NCBI RefSeq assembly: GCF_900100345.1
Contig: NZ_FMTT01000057.1
Location: 1 to 33,437 of the forward strand
Direction of reading: 5' to 3'
Origin: Paenibacillus tianmuensis
GTDB lineage: Bacteria > Bacillota > Bacilli > Paenibacillales > NBRC-103111
Length of the DNA stretch: 33,437 nt
Both the position numbers and the translations under genes were made by a program. Shown here one piece after another: positions 7,648 through 16,133 of this stretch (the stretch's first letter is position 1; every line of letters starts with the position of its first letter). The notes beneath the pieces were generated by a model. That model ran no database searches. It saw only the letters and a list, made by a program, of their open reading frames with translations, and was not told the DNA's origin.

Positions 7648-9153
7648 TTAACCGTCCTTCCTGACCAGCAGCGCATCCGTCTTCTTGCGTATGCTGTCCG
7701 CCACACCCATGACAGCCGATCGAATGAGCCAGTTGGTGACGATGATCAAGGTGGACATCGCCGCCGCAGGAGCTATATCGCCCGAATCTTCCATGTTGAC
7801 GATGGCGACCGCCGCAGGCTTCAGGTCAGGAGCATACAAGAAGATGATCGCAGACACCGTAACCATGCTGTTGATGAAATAGTAGACGAATATTTCCAAT
7901 ATCGTCGGCAGCGACAGCGGGACGGTAACCCGCAGCAACGTCCGGTACCACGGTACGTTCATCGATTCCGATGCGGCCTCGAACTCGCTGTCGAGCTTTT
8001 TCAAGGACGATGTCATGGTCAGGAAGGAAACCGAGTAAAAATGCACGATGTTGCACAGGATGACGATCCAGATCGTACCGTAAAGCCCATGCAAAGGCTG
8101 GCTCGGATTGTTGAAAAAGAAAACGTAAATTAACCCGAGCACCAATCCCGGCAATGCCAGTGGCAGCATGGACAAAAAGTACGCGCCCTGGCGCAGCGCT
8201 GTAAAACCGCGCGATTTCTCGATCAAATACGCAAACAGAAACGTTGCGGCCGTGCCGATCGCGGCCGTCCCCAGCGCGATGAGCAAGCTGTTCGTGAACG
8301 GGCCCGCCTCGTCGAAAAATCCTTCATAATGAGCGAACGAAATCGCCAAATGATAAGGCCATACTTTGACAAGCGATCCGTAAACGGCAACGAGAACGAT
8401 GCCGAGGATAATAACCGCTACGAGCGAGCATAGCGTGTACAGCAGCGCGTCGCGCAGCTTGTTCCGCTCGATACGGTAAGGCGTCGATTTGGCGGTCAGC
8501 CAACCGCTTTGCTTGCGCTGCGATATGCGGTCCATGACGAACGAGAGGACCGCTGGTAGGAGCAGCAGTACGCCGACGGCCGCGCCCATCTGCATGTTTT
8601 GCTGGCCAATGACTTGTTTGTACAGGTCGGTCGCAAGCACATTGTATTGGCCGCCTACTACCTTCGGCGCCCCGAAATCCGTAAAGGTGAGCACGAAGCA
8701 AACGAACATCGCGCTAATCAGCGCAAACTTCGTTCCGGGCACCGTAACGGTCCAGAACGTCCGCCATTTGGAGGCGCCGAGCGTCTCCGCCGCTTCATAC
8801 AGCCGGTAGTCGGCGCTCGCCAGCGCCATGGACCGAAACAGCCATTTGCTCTTAATCCCGCTGCGCTCCACCGCGTAAGCATAAGCAAAGCCGAGCGCGA
8901 CGGCGATGATCGTCGTCGCCGTCGATATTTTGATGGAATTCCATAACGAAGTAACGAGAGCGGGCGTCGAGAAATATTTGGCGAAGTTGGCAAGCCCGAT
9001 AAACTGCCCTGACGCATCGGTGACGGCCTTTATGACCAGTTCCCCAAGCGACAGCACAATCGCGACCATGAGAGCCAACGTCATGACGAGAATGATACCT
9101 TTTTGACTCCAGCCGTTGCCGGTGCGGCGCATTCGTTTTAACCAGATATCCAT
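7648..9153 (-). pseudogene. ABC transporter permease (fused two-domain), internal deletion
   Basis: A 501-residue integral membrane protein of the FbpB/PhnU type, with two fused permease halves. Each half has a cytoplasmic EAA loop (E120-A-A-E-T-L-G...; EAASESMNVP near 392). The open frame is intact and an AAGGAG box precedes the ATG. However, the first half jumps from FRSMAL (105-110) straight to ADYRLYEAA (about 114-122). In relatives I remember, about 50-60 residues including one or two helices lie there, and total length is about 550-580. I read this as an in-frame deletion near 8813-8825. ATPase and permease are 3 nt apart. If the deletion is real the protein should not fold normally; the alternative is a short natural variant. 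Confidence 0.7.
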
Positions 9154-9156
9154 AGC

Positions 9157-10063
9157 CTATACTCCTTGCGCCGCCACGTCGTCTGCCGATGCTCCGAACC
9201 GGATTACATGTTCGGATGGGAAGACGAAGCTGACCTTACGGTTCGGTAATACGTTGAACGTCTCCATTTGCGGAACCGGCACGTCTATCGTAACAAACTG
9301 CTGAAGCGGCTTATCGCTTTTGCCAAGCAGCTCCGCCACCAGACGATAATGCGTTCCACAGTATTCGATGTCCTGCACGACGCCGGTCCTACCGTTCTCG
9401 TGGCCTTCGCGCACCAGTTGGACATGCTCCGGCCGAATCGCCTGCTTCGCCCCGCCTGCGCCGCTCTCCCGCCCGGCCTCGATGAAGCTGATCGCGCCGA
9501 CGAACTCCGCGACGAACGGCGTGTCGGGCCGCTCATATACTTCCTTCGGCGTGCCCACCTGAATGACGCGCGACTTGTTCATGACGACAATGCGGTCGGC
9601 CATCGTCAACGCTTCTTCCTGATCATGCGTTACCATAATCGTCGTCATGCCGAACTGCCGATGCAGCCGGCATATTTCGCGCCGCAGGCGGACGCGAACT
9701 TTGGCGTCCAGCGCCGACAGCGGCTCGTCGAGCAGCAAGCAATCCGGGGCGATCGCCAGCGCTCTTGCCAACGCGACCCGCTGCTGCTGCCCTCCCGAGA
9801 GCTGAGCCGGAACTTTGTGGCGCTGCTCTCCGAGCTCCACCAATCCGAGCAGTTCTTCCACCCGCTCGTTGATTTGACCTTTCGATATGCGGCCTTGCAG
9901 CCCGTAAGTAATGTTCTCGCCGACCGTCAAATTCGGGAACAATGCGTACGATTGAAACATCATGCCGAAATTTCGTTTTCCCGCCGGCATCATGGTGATA
10001 TCTTTACCCGATACCCCGAAAGGGGAAGGCTGCTTCCCTTGCCGGCAACCGTCCGATGAATCG
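9157..10063 (-). pseudogene. ABC transporter ATPase lacking Walker A
   Basis: The open part (from 9993, 278 residues) carries the Q-loop (Q14), the LSGGQ signature (65-69), Walker B LLLDEP (86-91), the H-loop H123 and a C-terminal regulatory domain. This matches the spermidine/iron/phosphonate importer family. The normal first 65-70 residues with Walker A are absent. Upstream, a short stretch that reads like RTVAG and then, in another frame, VSGKDITM, follows immediately after the binding-protein stop codon. The start codon and P-loop region are therefore deleted, with a further frameshift near 10015. Without Walker A it cannot bind ATP productively. Confidence 0.8.
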
Positions 10064-10065
10064 AT

Positions 10066-11161
10066 TTATTTTTTCGGCTCCGCTTTGGACCCGTATTTTT
10101 TCTCCCAATCCGCAAGCACCGCTTCACGGTCTCTGGCCGCTTGGTACAAATCGAGCTTCATCAGTTGGGATACCGGATCTTTGCTATAGCCTTCAGGAAT
10201 TTTGCTTCCTTCCTGCTTGATGCTTAAGATAGCGTAGTTTTTGTTATATTCCTTCATGACTTCGTCGCCGATGGTCCAATCGAGGAACAGCTTCGCTTCC
10301 GGCTTCATTTCTTTTTTCTTTACCAATGCATTCGCTTCCATATGCCAGCCGGACCCTTCTTTCGGGAAAACGACTTCGACCGGAGCGCCTTTCTTTTTCT
10401 CCAAAATGCCACTGTATCCATACGAAATACCGATCGGAGCTTCGCCGGAAGCCGCCATCTTCGCTGGCTTGGAACCGGAGTGCGTGTACATCATCATATT
10501 GTCGTGCAGCTTGTCCATGTAAGCCCTTGCTTTGTCTTTGCCGTACAGCTGGTTCAGCGCGTTGACGGTCAAGTAACCTGTTCCAGAGGAAGCCGGATGC
10601 GGCATCACGATCAACCCTTTGTACTCCGGCTTCACCAAATCTTCGTAGGATTGCGGGATAGCGAGCTTGCGCTTCTCCATCTCAGCCTTATTAACGATGA
10701 TCGCCGTCTCCCAAATGTCAATGCCGACCCATTTCGGAGGGTTCGCTTTATCTTTAAATTCCGGCAGACGCGGTCTACGCCTTTTGGAGCGTAAGGCTCC
10801 AGCATCTTTTGATCGTCCATGACAAGCAGGCTCGTAGCCGCCAATCCCCAGATCACATCCGCCTGAGGGTTATCCTTCTCGGCAATCAGCTTCGCCGTCA
10901 TCGTTCCCGTCGAATCGCGAACGATGTTTACTTTTATGTTAGGATATTGGCTTTTGAACGTGGAAAGATAAGTCTTGATTTGCTCCTCCTCCATCGCCGT
11001 ATATACGTTAATTTCGGCCGGCTTGCCGGACACCGCAGGCTCGGCTCCTTTCGGACTGCCGCTTGCAGCAGCTCCTTCCTGCTTCGCTGTTCCGCATCCC
11101 GCAAGCAAGCCTGTTACGACCAGCGCGGTCGCCATCGATTTCCATTTCCAATATTGATCAT
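10066..11161 (-). pseudogene. ABC substrate-binding lipoprotein, frameshifted twice
   Basis: Two frames together give a complete extracytoplasmic solute-binding protein. It has a lipobox LLAGC, then INVYTAMEEEQIKTYLSTF, then ADVIWGLAATSLLV. In the second frame come PHPASSGTGYLTV, SGSKPAKMAASGEAPIGISY and VVFPKEGSGW. These blocks match the putative 2-aminoethylphosphonate-binding (PhnS-like) family; an iron-binding relative is the alternative. The ATG at 11159-11161 has a well placed GAAGGAG box (11169-11175), but the lipoprotein frame is reached only if one base is added just after it. A second missing base near 10767 breaks the frame after APKGVDRV. Adding a base at both points restores one continuous protein. 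It is the first gene of the minus-strand operon. Confidence 0.85.
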
Positions 11162-11301
11162 GTACAGTCTCCTTCGCTGATAGCCGGATTAAAATGGATG
11201 CAACCACTCTGCTTTGCCATCATTTAAATCTTTACATTAAAATTCAATATTTTTTTAATCTTATCATTTATACCCCCTCTTTTATGTAAAATAATCGTTT
11301 T

Positions 11302-11319
11302 GTACAAAAATTATTGTAC
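11302..11319. promoter_or_regulatory. Candidate GbsR-family operator, copy 1
   Basis: Dyad GTACAA-N6-TTGTAC with perfect 6-bp arms, in the divergent region between the ABC operon and the gbsR-like gene. A second copy lies at 11438-11455. It is placed upstream of the ABC operon, so it could control that transcript. Confidence 0.6.
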
Positions 11320-11414
11320 ACTTACTTTTTTCTTTTTGTGTCAAACGACTGTTAACTGAACATTAAGATTATGTAAATAAACATTTTACTAACATTAGTA
11401 CTGCCAAGTGGATT

Positions 11415-11430
11415 TATTTGCTATAATGGG
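11415..11430 (+). promoter_or_regulatory. Extended -10 promoter of the gbsR-like gene
   Basis: TATAAT at 11422-11427 is preceded by TGC, giving an extended -10 (TGnTATAAT). The -35 is poor, as is common with extended -10 promoters. Transcription would begin near 11434, just before operator copy 2, which suggests autorepression. Confidence 0.6.
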
Positions 11431-11437
11431 ACTATTC

Positions 11438-11455
11438 GTACAAAAAATATTGAAC
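11438..11455. promoter_or_regulatory. Candidate GbsR-family operator, copy 2
   Basis: GTACAA-N6-TTGAAC, one mismatch from copy 1 in the second arm. The similarity to copy 1 extends over 21 bases. It sits at the expected transcription start of the regulator gene. Confidence 0.6.
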
Positions 11456-11490
11456 AAAGAACAACATAGATAAGGGAAGTGAACGAAACT

Positions 11491-12036
11491 GTGTCCGGGA
11501 ACGAGGAACTCGCGCAATCGGAAGAACGGCTGCGCATTAGAAAAAATTTGATCGAAGCGATAGCGGAAACGATGGATTTATACGGTGCCACTCACTCTTC
11601 GGGCCAGCTGTACGGCATTATGTTTTTTGAGAACCGGCCGATGACGCTCGACGAAATGAAGCGGCAGATGAATATGAGCAAAAGCAACATGAGCTATGCG
11701 GTTCGCTCGCTAGTCGAATCGCAAATGGTCAAGAAGCTTGACGAAAAGCTGGAACGCAAAGAGTTGTACGCCGCCGAGACCGACTTTTTCATAGTGTTCC
11801 AAAAGTTTTTCTCCCATAAATTGCAGCGAGAAATCGATGTCATGATGAAAGCGATCGACGATGCACAGCCCAACCTGACGGAGCTTATTCTGCAGGAACA
11901 TACTGCCGACGAAGAGCGGAAGCTTGCACTTCAAGATTTGCACAAACTGCGGCACGCCCAAAAATATTACGAATGGCTGCAGCAGTTTGTCGACAGTTTG
12001 CGGAACGGAGAATTTTTCACTAATAAAGCGGAGTGA
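11491..12036 (+). CDS. GbsR/MarR-family transcriptional regulator
   Basis: About 181 residues. A winged helix-turn-helix (MTLDEMKRQMNMSKSNMSYAVRSL) is followed by LVESQMVKKLDEKLERKELY and a helical dimer/effector region, as in B. subtilis GbsR/OpcR. Those relatives sense choline or control uptake of compatible solutes. I start at the GTG at 11491 because the AAGGGAAG box at 11472-11479 overlaps the alternative GTG at 11479. The gene is divergent from the ABC operon with two shared dyads between them, so it very likely regulates that operon and itself. A choline-like or aminophosphonate-like effector would fit both the family and the neighbouring transporter (inference). Confidence 0.85.
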   Translation: MSGNEELAQSEERLRIRKNLIEAIAETMDLYGATHSSGQLYGIMFFENRPMTLDEMKRQMNMSKSNMSYAVRSLVESQMVKKLDEKLERKELYAAETDFFIVFQKFFSHKLQREIDVMMKAIDDAQPNLTELILQEHTADEERKLALQDLHKLRHAQKYYEWLQQFVDSLRNGEFFTNKAE

Positions 12037-12040
12037 ACTA

Positions 12041-12195
12041 TCAAAAAAAAGCCGTCAGCAGCGTGGAGAAGATAAGGCCAGATATGATACATACAGCCAT
12101 CGATCGCCACATGCTGCCTCCCATAAGGGCCATAGGCAGCATTCCCCCGATCGCCGCAGCGGACGTAAGCAGAATCGGCCGCAGCGCGTTATTTT
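12041..12195 (-). pseudogene. Remnant of RND efflux transporter C-terminus
   Basis: On the minus strand, starting near 12195 and ending at the TGA at 12041-12043, one frame reads ALRPILLTSAAAIGGMLPMA and then FSTLLTAFF. This is the conserved last-helices block of AcrB/SwrC-type RND pumps. Nothing of the other roughly 1000 residues is present. It abuts the stop of the convergent gbsR-like gene. Confidence 0.75.
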
Positions 12196-12265
12196 TTGTA
12201 TTTCAGCGCTTTGGCAATCAAGCCATGTCATCCCCCTTCAACAGCCCGGCTATACAACGTATGGA

Positions 12266-12615
12266 TTACTCGACGGCTTTGACTTTATCGTTATGCTTTA
12301 ACTGATGCTGTCCGGTAATCACCAGCGCCTCGTCCACTTGTAGTCCGTTCAAATTTCGACAAGGACGCCTTTGGCCGGGGCCTTCACGTCGTAATGGGCA
12401 ATGCTGCGCTCAATATCTTGCAAGTTAATTTCGTTGTTATGAATCTGCAATTGAAGCGCAGCGAAGGAGTTCGTGTTTTCCAACGCTTCGAGTTTTTTCT
12501 GCAAGCCTGTAAAGCTCCGAATTCCTGTCGGCGAGACGTGCGCGGAAATCTAAAAAAGCCGAACCGCATCGCCCAACCCGCGAGGTTGTCGTTCTGCTGC
12601 TCAGCTTTCACGAAT
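12266..12615 (-). pseudogene. Remnant of HlyD-family membrane fusion protein
   Basis: Two pieces are readable on the minus strand. Around 12530-12355 the frame gives LQIHNNEINLQDIERS and HYDVKAPAKGVLVEI, the end of the coiled-coil hairpin and the lipoyl motif typical of RND/ABC adaptor proteins. At 12345-12266 it gives GLQVDEALVITG and HNDKVKAVE-stop, the usual C-terminus of that family. Stops and deletions separate the pieces; the N-terminal signal and most of the beta-barrel are missing. Order and strand match a tetR - hlyD - RND operon. Confidence 0.75.
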
Positions 12616-12635
12616 GAAAACGCTATAGTTTTGCC

Positions 12636-12767
12636 TTAGTTTTCTTTCGAAATTCCATGCAAGATACTTTTGCTTACGCCCAAATATCTGGCCAAGTCGC
12701 TCATCGTGAACTTGATCCCTTTTTCATGAAACAGCGCGATAGTAGCTTTGGCAATCCGTTCTTTCAT
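12636..12767 (-). pseudogene. Remnant of TetR-family regulator (N-terminal HTH only)
   Basis: A 43-residue frame with a proper GAGGTG box and ATG at 12767. It reads MKERIAKATIALFHEKGIKF, then TMSDLARYLGVSKS, the canonical TetR DNA-binding domain, and stops right after it. The ligand-binding domain is absent. The RBS and HTH survive, so a short peptide could still be made. It is the upstream member of the relic efflux operon. Confidence 0.75.
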
Positions 12768-12967
12768 CCCATGCTCACCTCATGCCAAAATAGTCAGAGT
12801 CCGTATCGCTTGGACACTTTTACGGTACTCCGGGTATAAAGCCTAGTTTAGCGCGTTAGCTCCGGGAGGTCAAATTAGGGTTGGCAGAAGGAAACATAAA
12901 ACCGGGACCCCTCGTATATGAGGAATCCCGGTCAATAGAGCGCCACTGCTATCGTACCCTTTTAGCG
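12768..12967. other. Intergenic region
   Basis: About 200 bases between the tetR relic and the azoreductase. It holds the terminator at 12896-12932; nothing else is supported. Confidence 0.5.
12896..12932 (-). terminator. Terminator of the azoreductase operon
   Basis: Arms ACCGGGA (12901-12907) and TCCCGGT (12926-12932), with further CCTC/GAGG pairing inside the loop, are followed on the minus strand by TTTAT. It lies 35 nt beyond the azoreductase stop. Confidence 0.7.
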
Positions 12968-13609
12968 TTAGAATCTTGAGGCAACCTCACGCGCTTGTTG
13001 AATTGCCTTTTCTTTTATCGCAGGTTCTTGCTCGGGTTTCGCAGCCATACCTTCAACAAATATCCCCTCAAAGCTGGGAACTCCAACAAAATCCATAATG
13101 ACCTTCAGGTGCCGGTGAGCCATTTCTAATTCTGCATCATCCGAGCCTGACGATAAGAAGCTTCCGCTTGCTTGAATATGCACAGCTTTTTTATCACTCA
13201 GCAGGCCAACCCGGCCGATATCCGGCAAATATTTGAAGGTCTTACCTGCTATGCAAATGGAGTCGATGTAAGACTTCACAACGGGTGGATACGAATAGTT
13301 CCAAATTGGAGTAGCAAATACGTATTTGTCTGCCGCAACAAATTGGTCAACCAACTGACCGATACGGCCTACTTTCATTTTCTCCGAATCGGTCAAATTT
13401 TCAAATGCAATTCCTTCCTTCAGCTTTCCCCAACCGCTAAAAACATCTTTATCAAGTTGCGGTATATCCGTTTCATACAGATCCAGATGGATCACTTCAT
13501 CATTCGGATTTGCAGATCGATACGCATGTATGAACTCTTTACCTACTAACATACTGTAAGATTTTTCATCGTCATGTGGATTTGCTGTAATATATAATAC
13601 GGTTGCCAT
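12968..13609 (-). CDS. azoR: FMN-dependent NADH-azoreductase (AzoR type)
   Basis: A 213-residue flavodoxin-fold quinone/azo reductase. It starts MATVLYITANPHDDEKSYS, the family's first strand and phosphate-binding loop. It contains the FMN-contacting FATPIWNYSYPP block and then SYIDSICIAGKTFKY, both hallmarks of AzoR/AcpD. It reduces quinones and azo compounds with NAD(P)H and protects against thiol-reactive electrophiles. I start at the ATG at 13609 because it matches the family; an in-frame GTG at 13630 would add seven residues, and neither has a strong ribosome binding site. It lies 44 nt downstream of the CMD-like gene on the same strand and probably shares its ECF41-type promoter. Confidence 0.9.
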   Translation of the reverse strand: MATVLYITANPHDDEKSYSMLVGKEFIHAYRSANPNDEVIHLDLYETDIPQLDKDVFSGWGKLKEGIAFENLTDSEKMKVGRIGQLVDQFVAADKYVFATPIWNYSYPPVVKSYIDSICIAGKTFKYLPDIGRVGLLSDKKAVHIQASGSFLSSGSDDAELEMAHRHLKVIMDFVGVPSFEGIFVEGMAAKPEQEPAIKEKAIQQAREVASRF

Positions 13610-13652
13610 AATAGAAATACCCACTTTCACTTAGTTTTAAGATTCGTTGTAA

Positions 13653-14126
13653 TTATTTGTCCGCAGAAAATGCAGCGATCTGTCTTGTAGAAACGTTAAA
13701 TCGATTCCAGAGGTTCGCTGTAGAGAACCCAGCGATAAGGGTAGCCAGTGCAGCCACATCGTAGTGACGGGCCGCCTCATTAAAGATCTCGTCCGGCACG
13801 GGATCTTCCCGGTCATTGATTCGGGTAACCGATTCACTAAGCGCAAGGGCAGCACGCTCGGCGTCATTGAAGCATTTCGCATCACGCCATGCCGACACCG
13901 CCAGTATACGCTCTATAGATTCGCCTGCCGCCAAGGCATTGCGCGAATGAAGTTCGACGCATGCGCTGTCCCCATTAATTTGGCTTATCCGAAAATACGC
14001 AAGGAAGAGCATACGCTTCGGAATACCTGTTTTCTCTGCGGATGCAAACAGGGCTTTGGCCAGGTCTTGTAAAGCTTGGGACGCATCGGGTACGATCATA
14101 GCAGGACTTTCCATTCTCGATTTCAT
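13653..14126 (-). CDS. Carboxymuconolactone-decarboxylase/AhpD-like protein
   Basis: A 157-residue all-helical protein of the CMD family. The ATG at 14126 follows AAAGGAGTG; the upstream codons overlap that box. The core motif reads SQINGDSACVELHSRNAL. The distal Cys and the His of the usual CxxC-x3-H are present (about C56 and H60), but the first Cys is replaced (GDSAC instead of GCxxC), so AhpD-type disulfide chemistry is unlikely. CMD-like proteins are the most typical targets of ECF41 sigma factors, and one is encoded divergently next door. A good ECF41-type promoter at 14181-14208 reads into this gene. Function is probably oxidative or electrophile stress related, together with the azoreductase. 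Confidence 0.88.
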   Translation of the reverse strand: MKSRMESPAMIVPDASQALQDLAKALFASAEKTGIPKRMLFLAYFRISQINGDSACVELHSRNALAAGESIERILAVSAWRDAKCFNDAERAALALSESVTRINDREDPVPDEIFNEAARHYDVAALATLIAGFSTANLWNRFNVSTRQIAAFSADK

Positions 14127-14180
14127 GTGTAGCACTCCTTTAATTTTGATTAGAACCGTTTATTGGCTCTTTACTATATT

Positions 14181-14208
14181 GACGGATCGACCCTCGGGAA
14201 GTGTGACA
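14181..14208 (-). promoter_or_regulatory. ECF41-type promoter for the CMD-azoreductase operon
   Basis: On the minus strand, TGTCACA (14208-14202) is followed by a 17-nt spacer and CGTC (14184-14181). This matches the published ECF41 consensus. It lies 54 nt upstream of the CMD-like start and inside the region shared with the sigma gene. Confidence 0.75.
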
Positions 14209-14311
14209 ACATGTTTCGAGAAAAAAAATAATCGGCGTTTTGTCGCATTGTTCCGGTTTCATTCGTCAATAATTATAGGGACTTTTATTTTGTGCGGGGA
14301 GGTTGAATTTT

Positions 14312-15181
14312 ATGAACGAACAAGTTGAGTTGGCAAATACGTTCGGAGCACACCGTAATCACCTTCAAGCCGTGGCTTATCGATTGCTGGGATCATTGAG
14401 TGAAGCGGAGGACGCAGTACAGGAGGCTTGGTTGCGTCTTAGTCGCGCGGATGGAAGAGCCATCGAGAACATGGGAGGATGGTTGACCACCGTTGTTTCG
14501 CGTATATGTCTGGATATGTTACGATCGCGAAAATCCAGGCGTGAAGAATCGATAGAAACTCACTTGCCCCATACTGTTACGAGCCAAGAGAATATCATCG
14601 ACCCCGAGCAAGAAGCCATATTGGCTGATTCCGTTGGTATTGCCCTGCTAGTCGTGCTCGGTAATTTGAATCCTGCGGAACGCATTACGTTCGTGCTACA
14701 CGATGTCTTCTCCATGCCTTTCACTGAGATTGCTCCTATTGTAGGAAAGTCGGAGAGCGCAACAAGACAACTTGCGAGCCGGGCACGCCGCCGAATTCGC
14801 GGGGCGAAAGCCATGCCGGAAGCCGACTTTGATCACCAATGCGACGTGGCACAAGCTTTTCTCGCGGCGGCTCACTCCGGCGATTTCGATAGTCTTGTAG
14901 CTGCGCTTGATCCGGACGTTATACTTCGCGACGATCGTCAAATCGGATCTGCAAGAGTATCGCGAGGAGCGGTCGCACTAGCGAAACAAGTTTCGGGACG
15001 TGCACATAAAGCAGCACAACTAGCCCTCGTGAACGGACAAGTAGGAATCATCGTGGCTCCACAAGGCAAATTGCTCTATGTACTCAAATTTACAATGAAT
15101 CATGGAAAAATTACCGAAGTCGACCTGATCTCCGATCCTGAACGTATGAGCCAGCTTGATCTGGCAGTGTTGGGCGATTGA
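14312..15181 (+). CDS. ECF41-like RNA polymerase sigma factor with SnoaL-type C-terminal domain
   Basis: A 289-residue protein. The ATG at 14312 lies 9 nt after GGGGAGG; the TTG at 14303 is too close to that box. Sigma region 2 (about 10-75) contains EDAVQEAWLRLSR and GGWLTTVVSRICLDMLRSR. Region 4 (about 115-165) has LNPAERITFVLHDVFSMPF and a helix-turn-helix (IAPIVGKSESATRQLASRAR). The rest (about 175-289) is a SnoaL/NTF2-like domain ending in a DPERM motif, comparable to the NPDKL element of ECF41. In this family the extension replaces a separate anti-sigma factor, and none is encoded nearby. It is divergent from the CMD and azoreductase genes, its likely regulon. Confidence 0.9.
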   Translation: MNEQVELANTFGAHRNHLQAVAYRLLGSLSEAEDAVQEAWLRLSRADGRAIENMGGWLTTVVSRICLDMLRSRKSRREESIETHLPHTVTSQENIIDPEQEAILADSVGIALLVVLGNLNPAERITFVLHDVFSMPFTEIAPIVGKSESATRQLASRARRRIRGAKAMPEADFDHQCDVAQAFLAAAHSGDFDSLVAALDPDVILRDDRQIGSARVSRGAVALAKQVSGRAHKAAQLALVNGQVGIIVAPQGKLLYVLKFTMNHGKITEVDLISDPERMSQLDLAVLGD

Positions 15182-15309
15182 GCATAGTTGTGCCCTGCCC
15201 GTTCGTTGAGTGGCGGGCCAAACGTAAATGTGCTAAAATGGCGCGAGAAAAGGGGGTTGAAGTCATTAAGAGTGGCGCAGATCGCTAGGAAGGGACTAAT
15301 AAAACAATT

Positions 15310-15651
15310 ATGGAATACGCTATTGAATATTTGAAAAAAGAACGTGAAACCCTACTTGCTTTGATAAAGGCAGGAGAACGAGATAAAGTCGATAAAAAAG
15401 TTGAGATTGAACATGCTATTTCATGGCTTCAAAAGTTACAGGAGCTGCAGTTCCCAGATGCACAAAGGTGCGAATTTATCCGACTTCCTGATACGGAGAG
15501 AGGATTTTTTTCATATCGAATTATGAATGACTGTGAGTCCGAGGATAGAGATGACTGGATCGAGTTGAAAGATGATAATGGACAGCCCATAAGCCTGCTT
15601 TTCGGTGATTTTTTAATCGAAATTTCATCGAAAGGACAGAAACGTTCTTAG
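15310..15651 (+). CDS. Hypothetical 113-residue protein
   Basis: A small acidic soluble protein. An N-terminal amphipathic helix pair (EYLKKERETLLALIKAGE, then DKKVEIEHAISWLQKL) is followed by a beta-rich half with FIRLPDTERGFFSYRIMNDC and DDWIELKDDNG. I do not recognise the family. The ribosome binding site is weak (GGAAGGG about 15 nt upstream), so expression level is uncertain. The codon pattern is good throughout and a terminator follows at once (15650-15683), which supports a real gene. It stands alone between the sigma gene and CRISPR array 1. Confidence 0.65.
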   Translation: MEYAIEYLKKERETLLALIKAGERDKVDKKVEIEHAISWLQKLQELQFPDAQRCEFIRLPDTERGFFSYRIMNDCESEDRDDWIELKDDNGQPISLLFGDFLIEISSKGQKRS

Positions 15652-15683
15652 GGAGACTAAAGTAGCCACTCCCTCATTTTTTT
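15650..15683 (+). terminator. Rho-independent terminator
   Basis: AGGGAG (15650-15655) pairs with CTCCCT (15669-15674) and is followed by seven T. It overlaps the stop codon of the 113-residue gene. Confidence 0.75.
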
Positions 15684-16133
15684 GCGCTACAAAGTATCTT
15701 TTCCGGACGGCGTGAAATCTATTCCTTGTGGAACGATGGGCTGCCACGTCGCCCAGTTATAAAGATGTCAGCCGAGTACAGAGCGGCAAAGAAAGAGAGC
15801 CGCTCTAGCGCCCCGCCGCCCTGACATGGAGCCTCTGCCCACCCCTCCACTGTATCGAAGCCCGCATTAGCAAAGATTAGCCCGATTTTTGGGAAGAAGA
15901 GTCTTTAATGCGGTATTCTTTTGGATCATCCATAATATCCATCCACCTCAGTCTTGGGCAGCGAATCATCCGGCCATATACATTCGTCAGCGTACCGATG
16001 CCAGTCTGATCTTCGGGAATCCGGCGGAAACAAGCGCTATCCCCGCGACCTTAGCTATTGTACCAAGATCATATCGGGAAAGGGGTATTCCTGACAGGTT
16101 TCGCAACATTCAATCCCACAGCAGAAGCTGCGT
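15684..16133. other. Intergenic region left of CRISPR array 1
   Basis: 450 bases. A plus-strand frame from 15889 runs into the CRISPR array and is not a gene. On the minus strand a short frame near 15965-15880 (reading RWMDIMDDPKEYRIKD) with an AGGTGG box may be a tiny gene or debris; it is too short to call. This is the leader-distal side of array 1, so decayed repeats could be sought further left, but I see none. Confidence 0.4.

Noticed and set aside
9268..10059. 263-codon plus-strand frame opposite the ABC ATPase
   Set aside because: The minus strand encodes clear ABC motifs (LSGGQ, Walker B, H-loop). The plus frame is Arg/His-rich and has no RBS.
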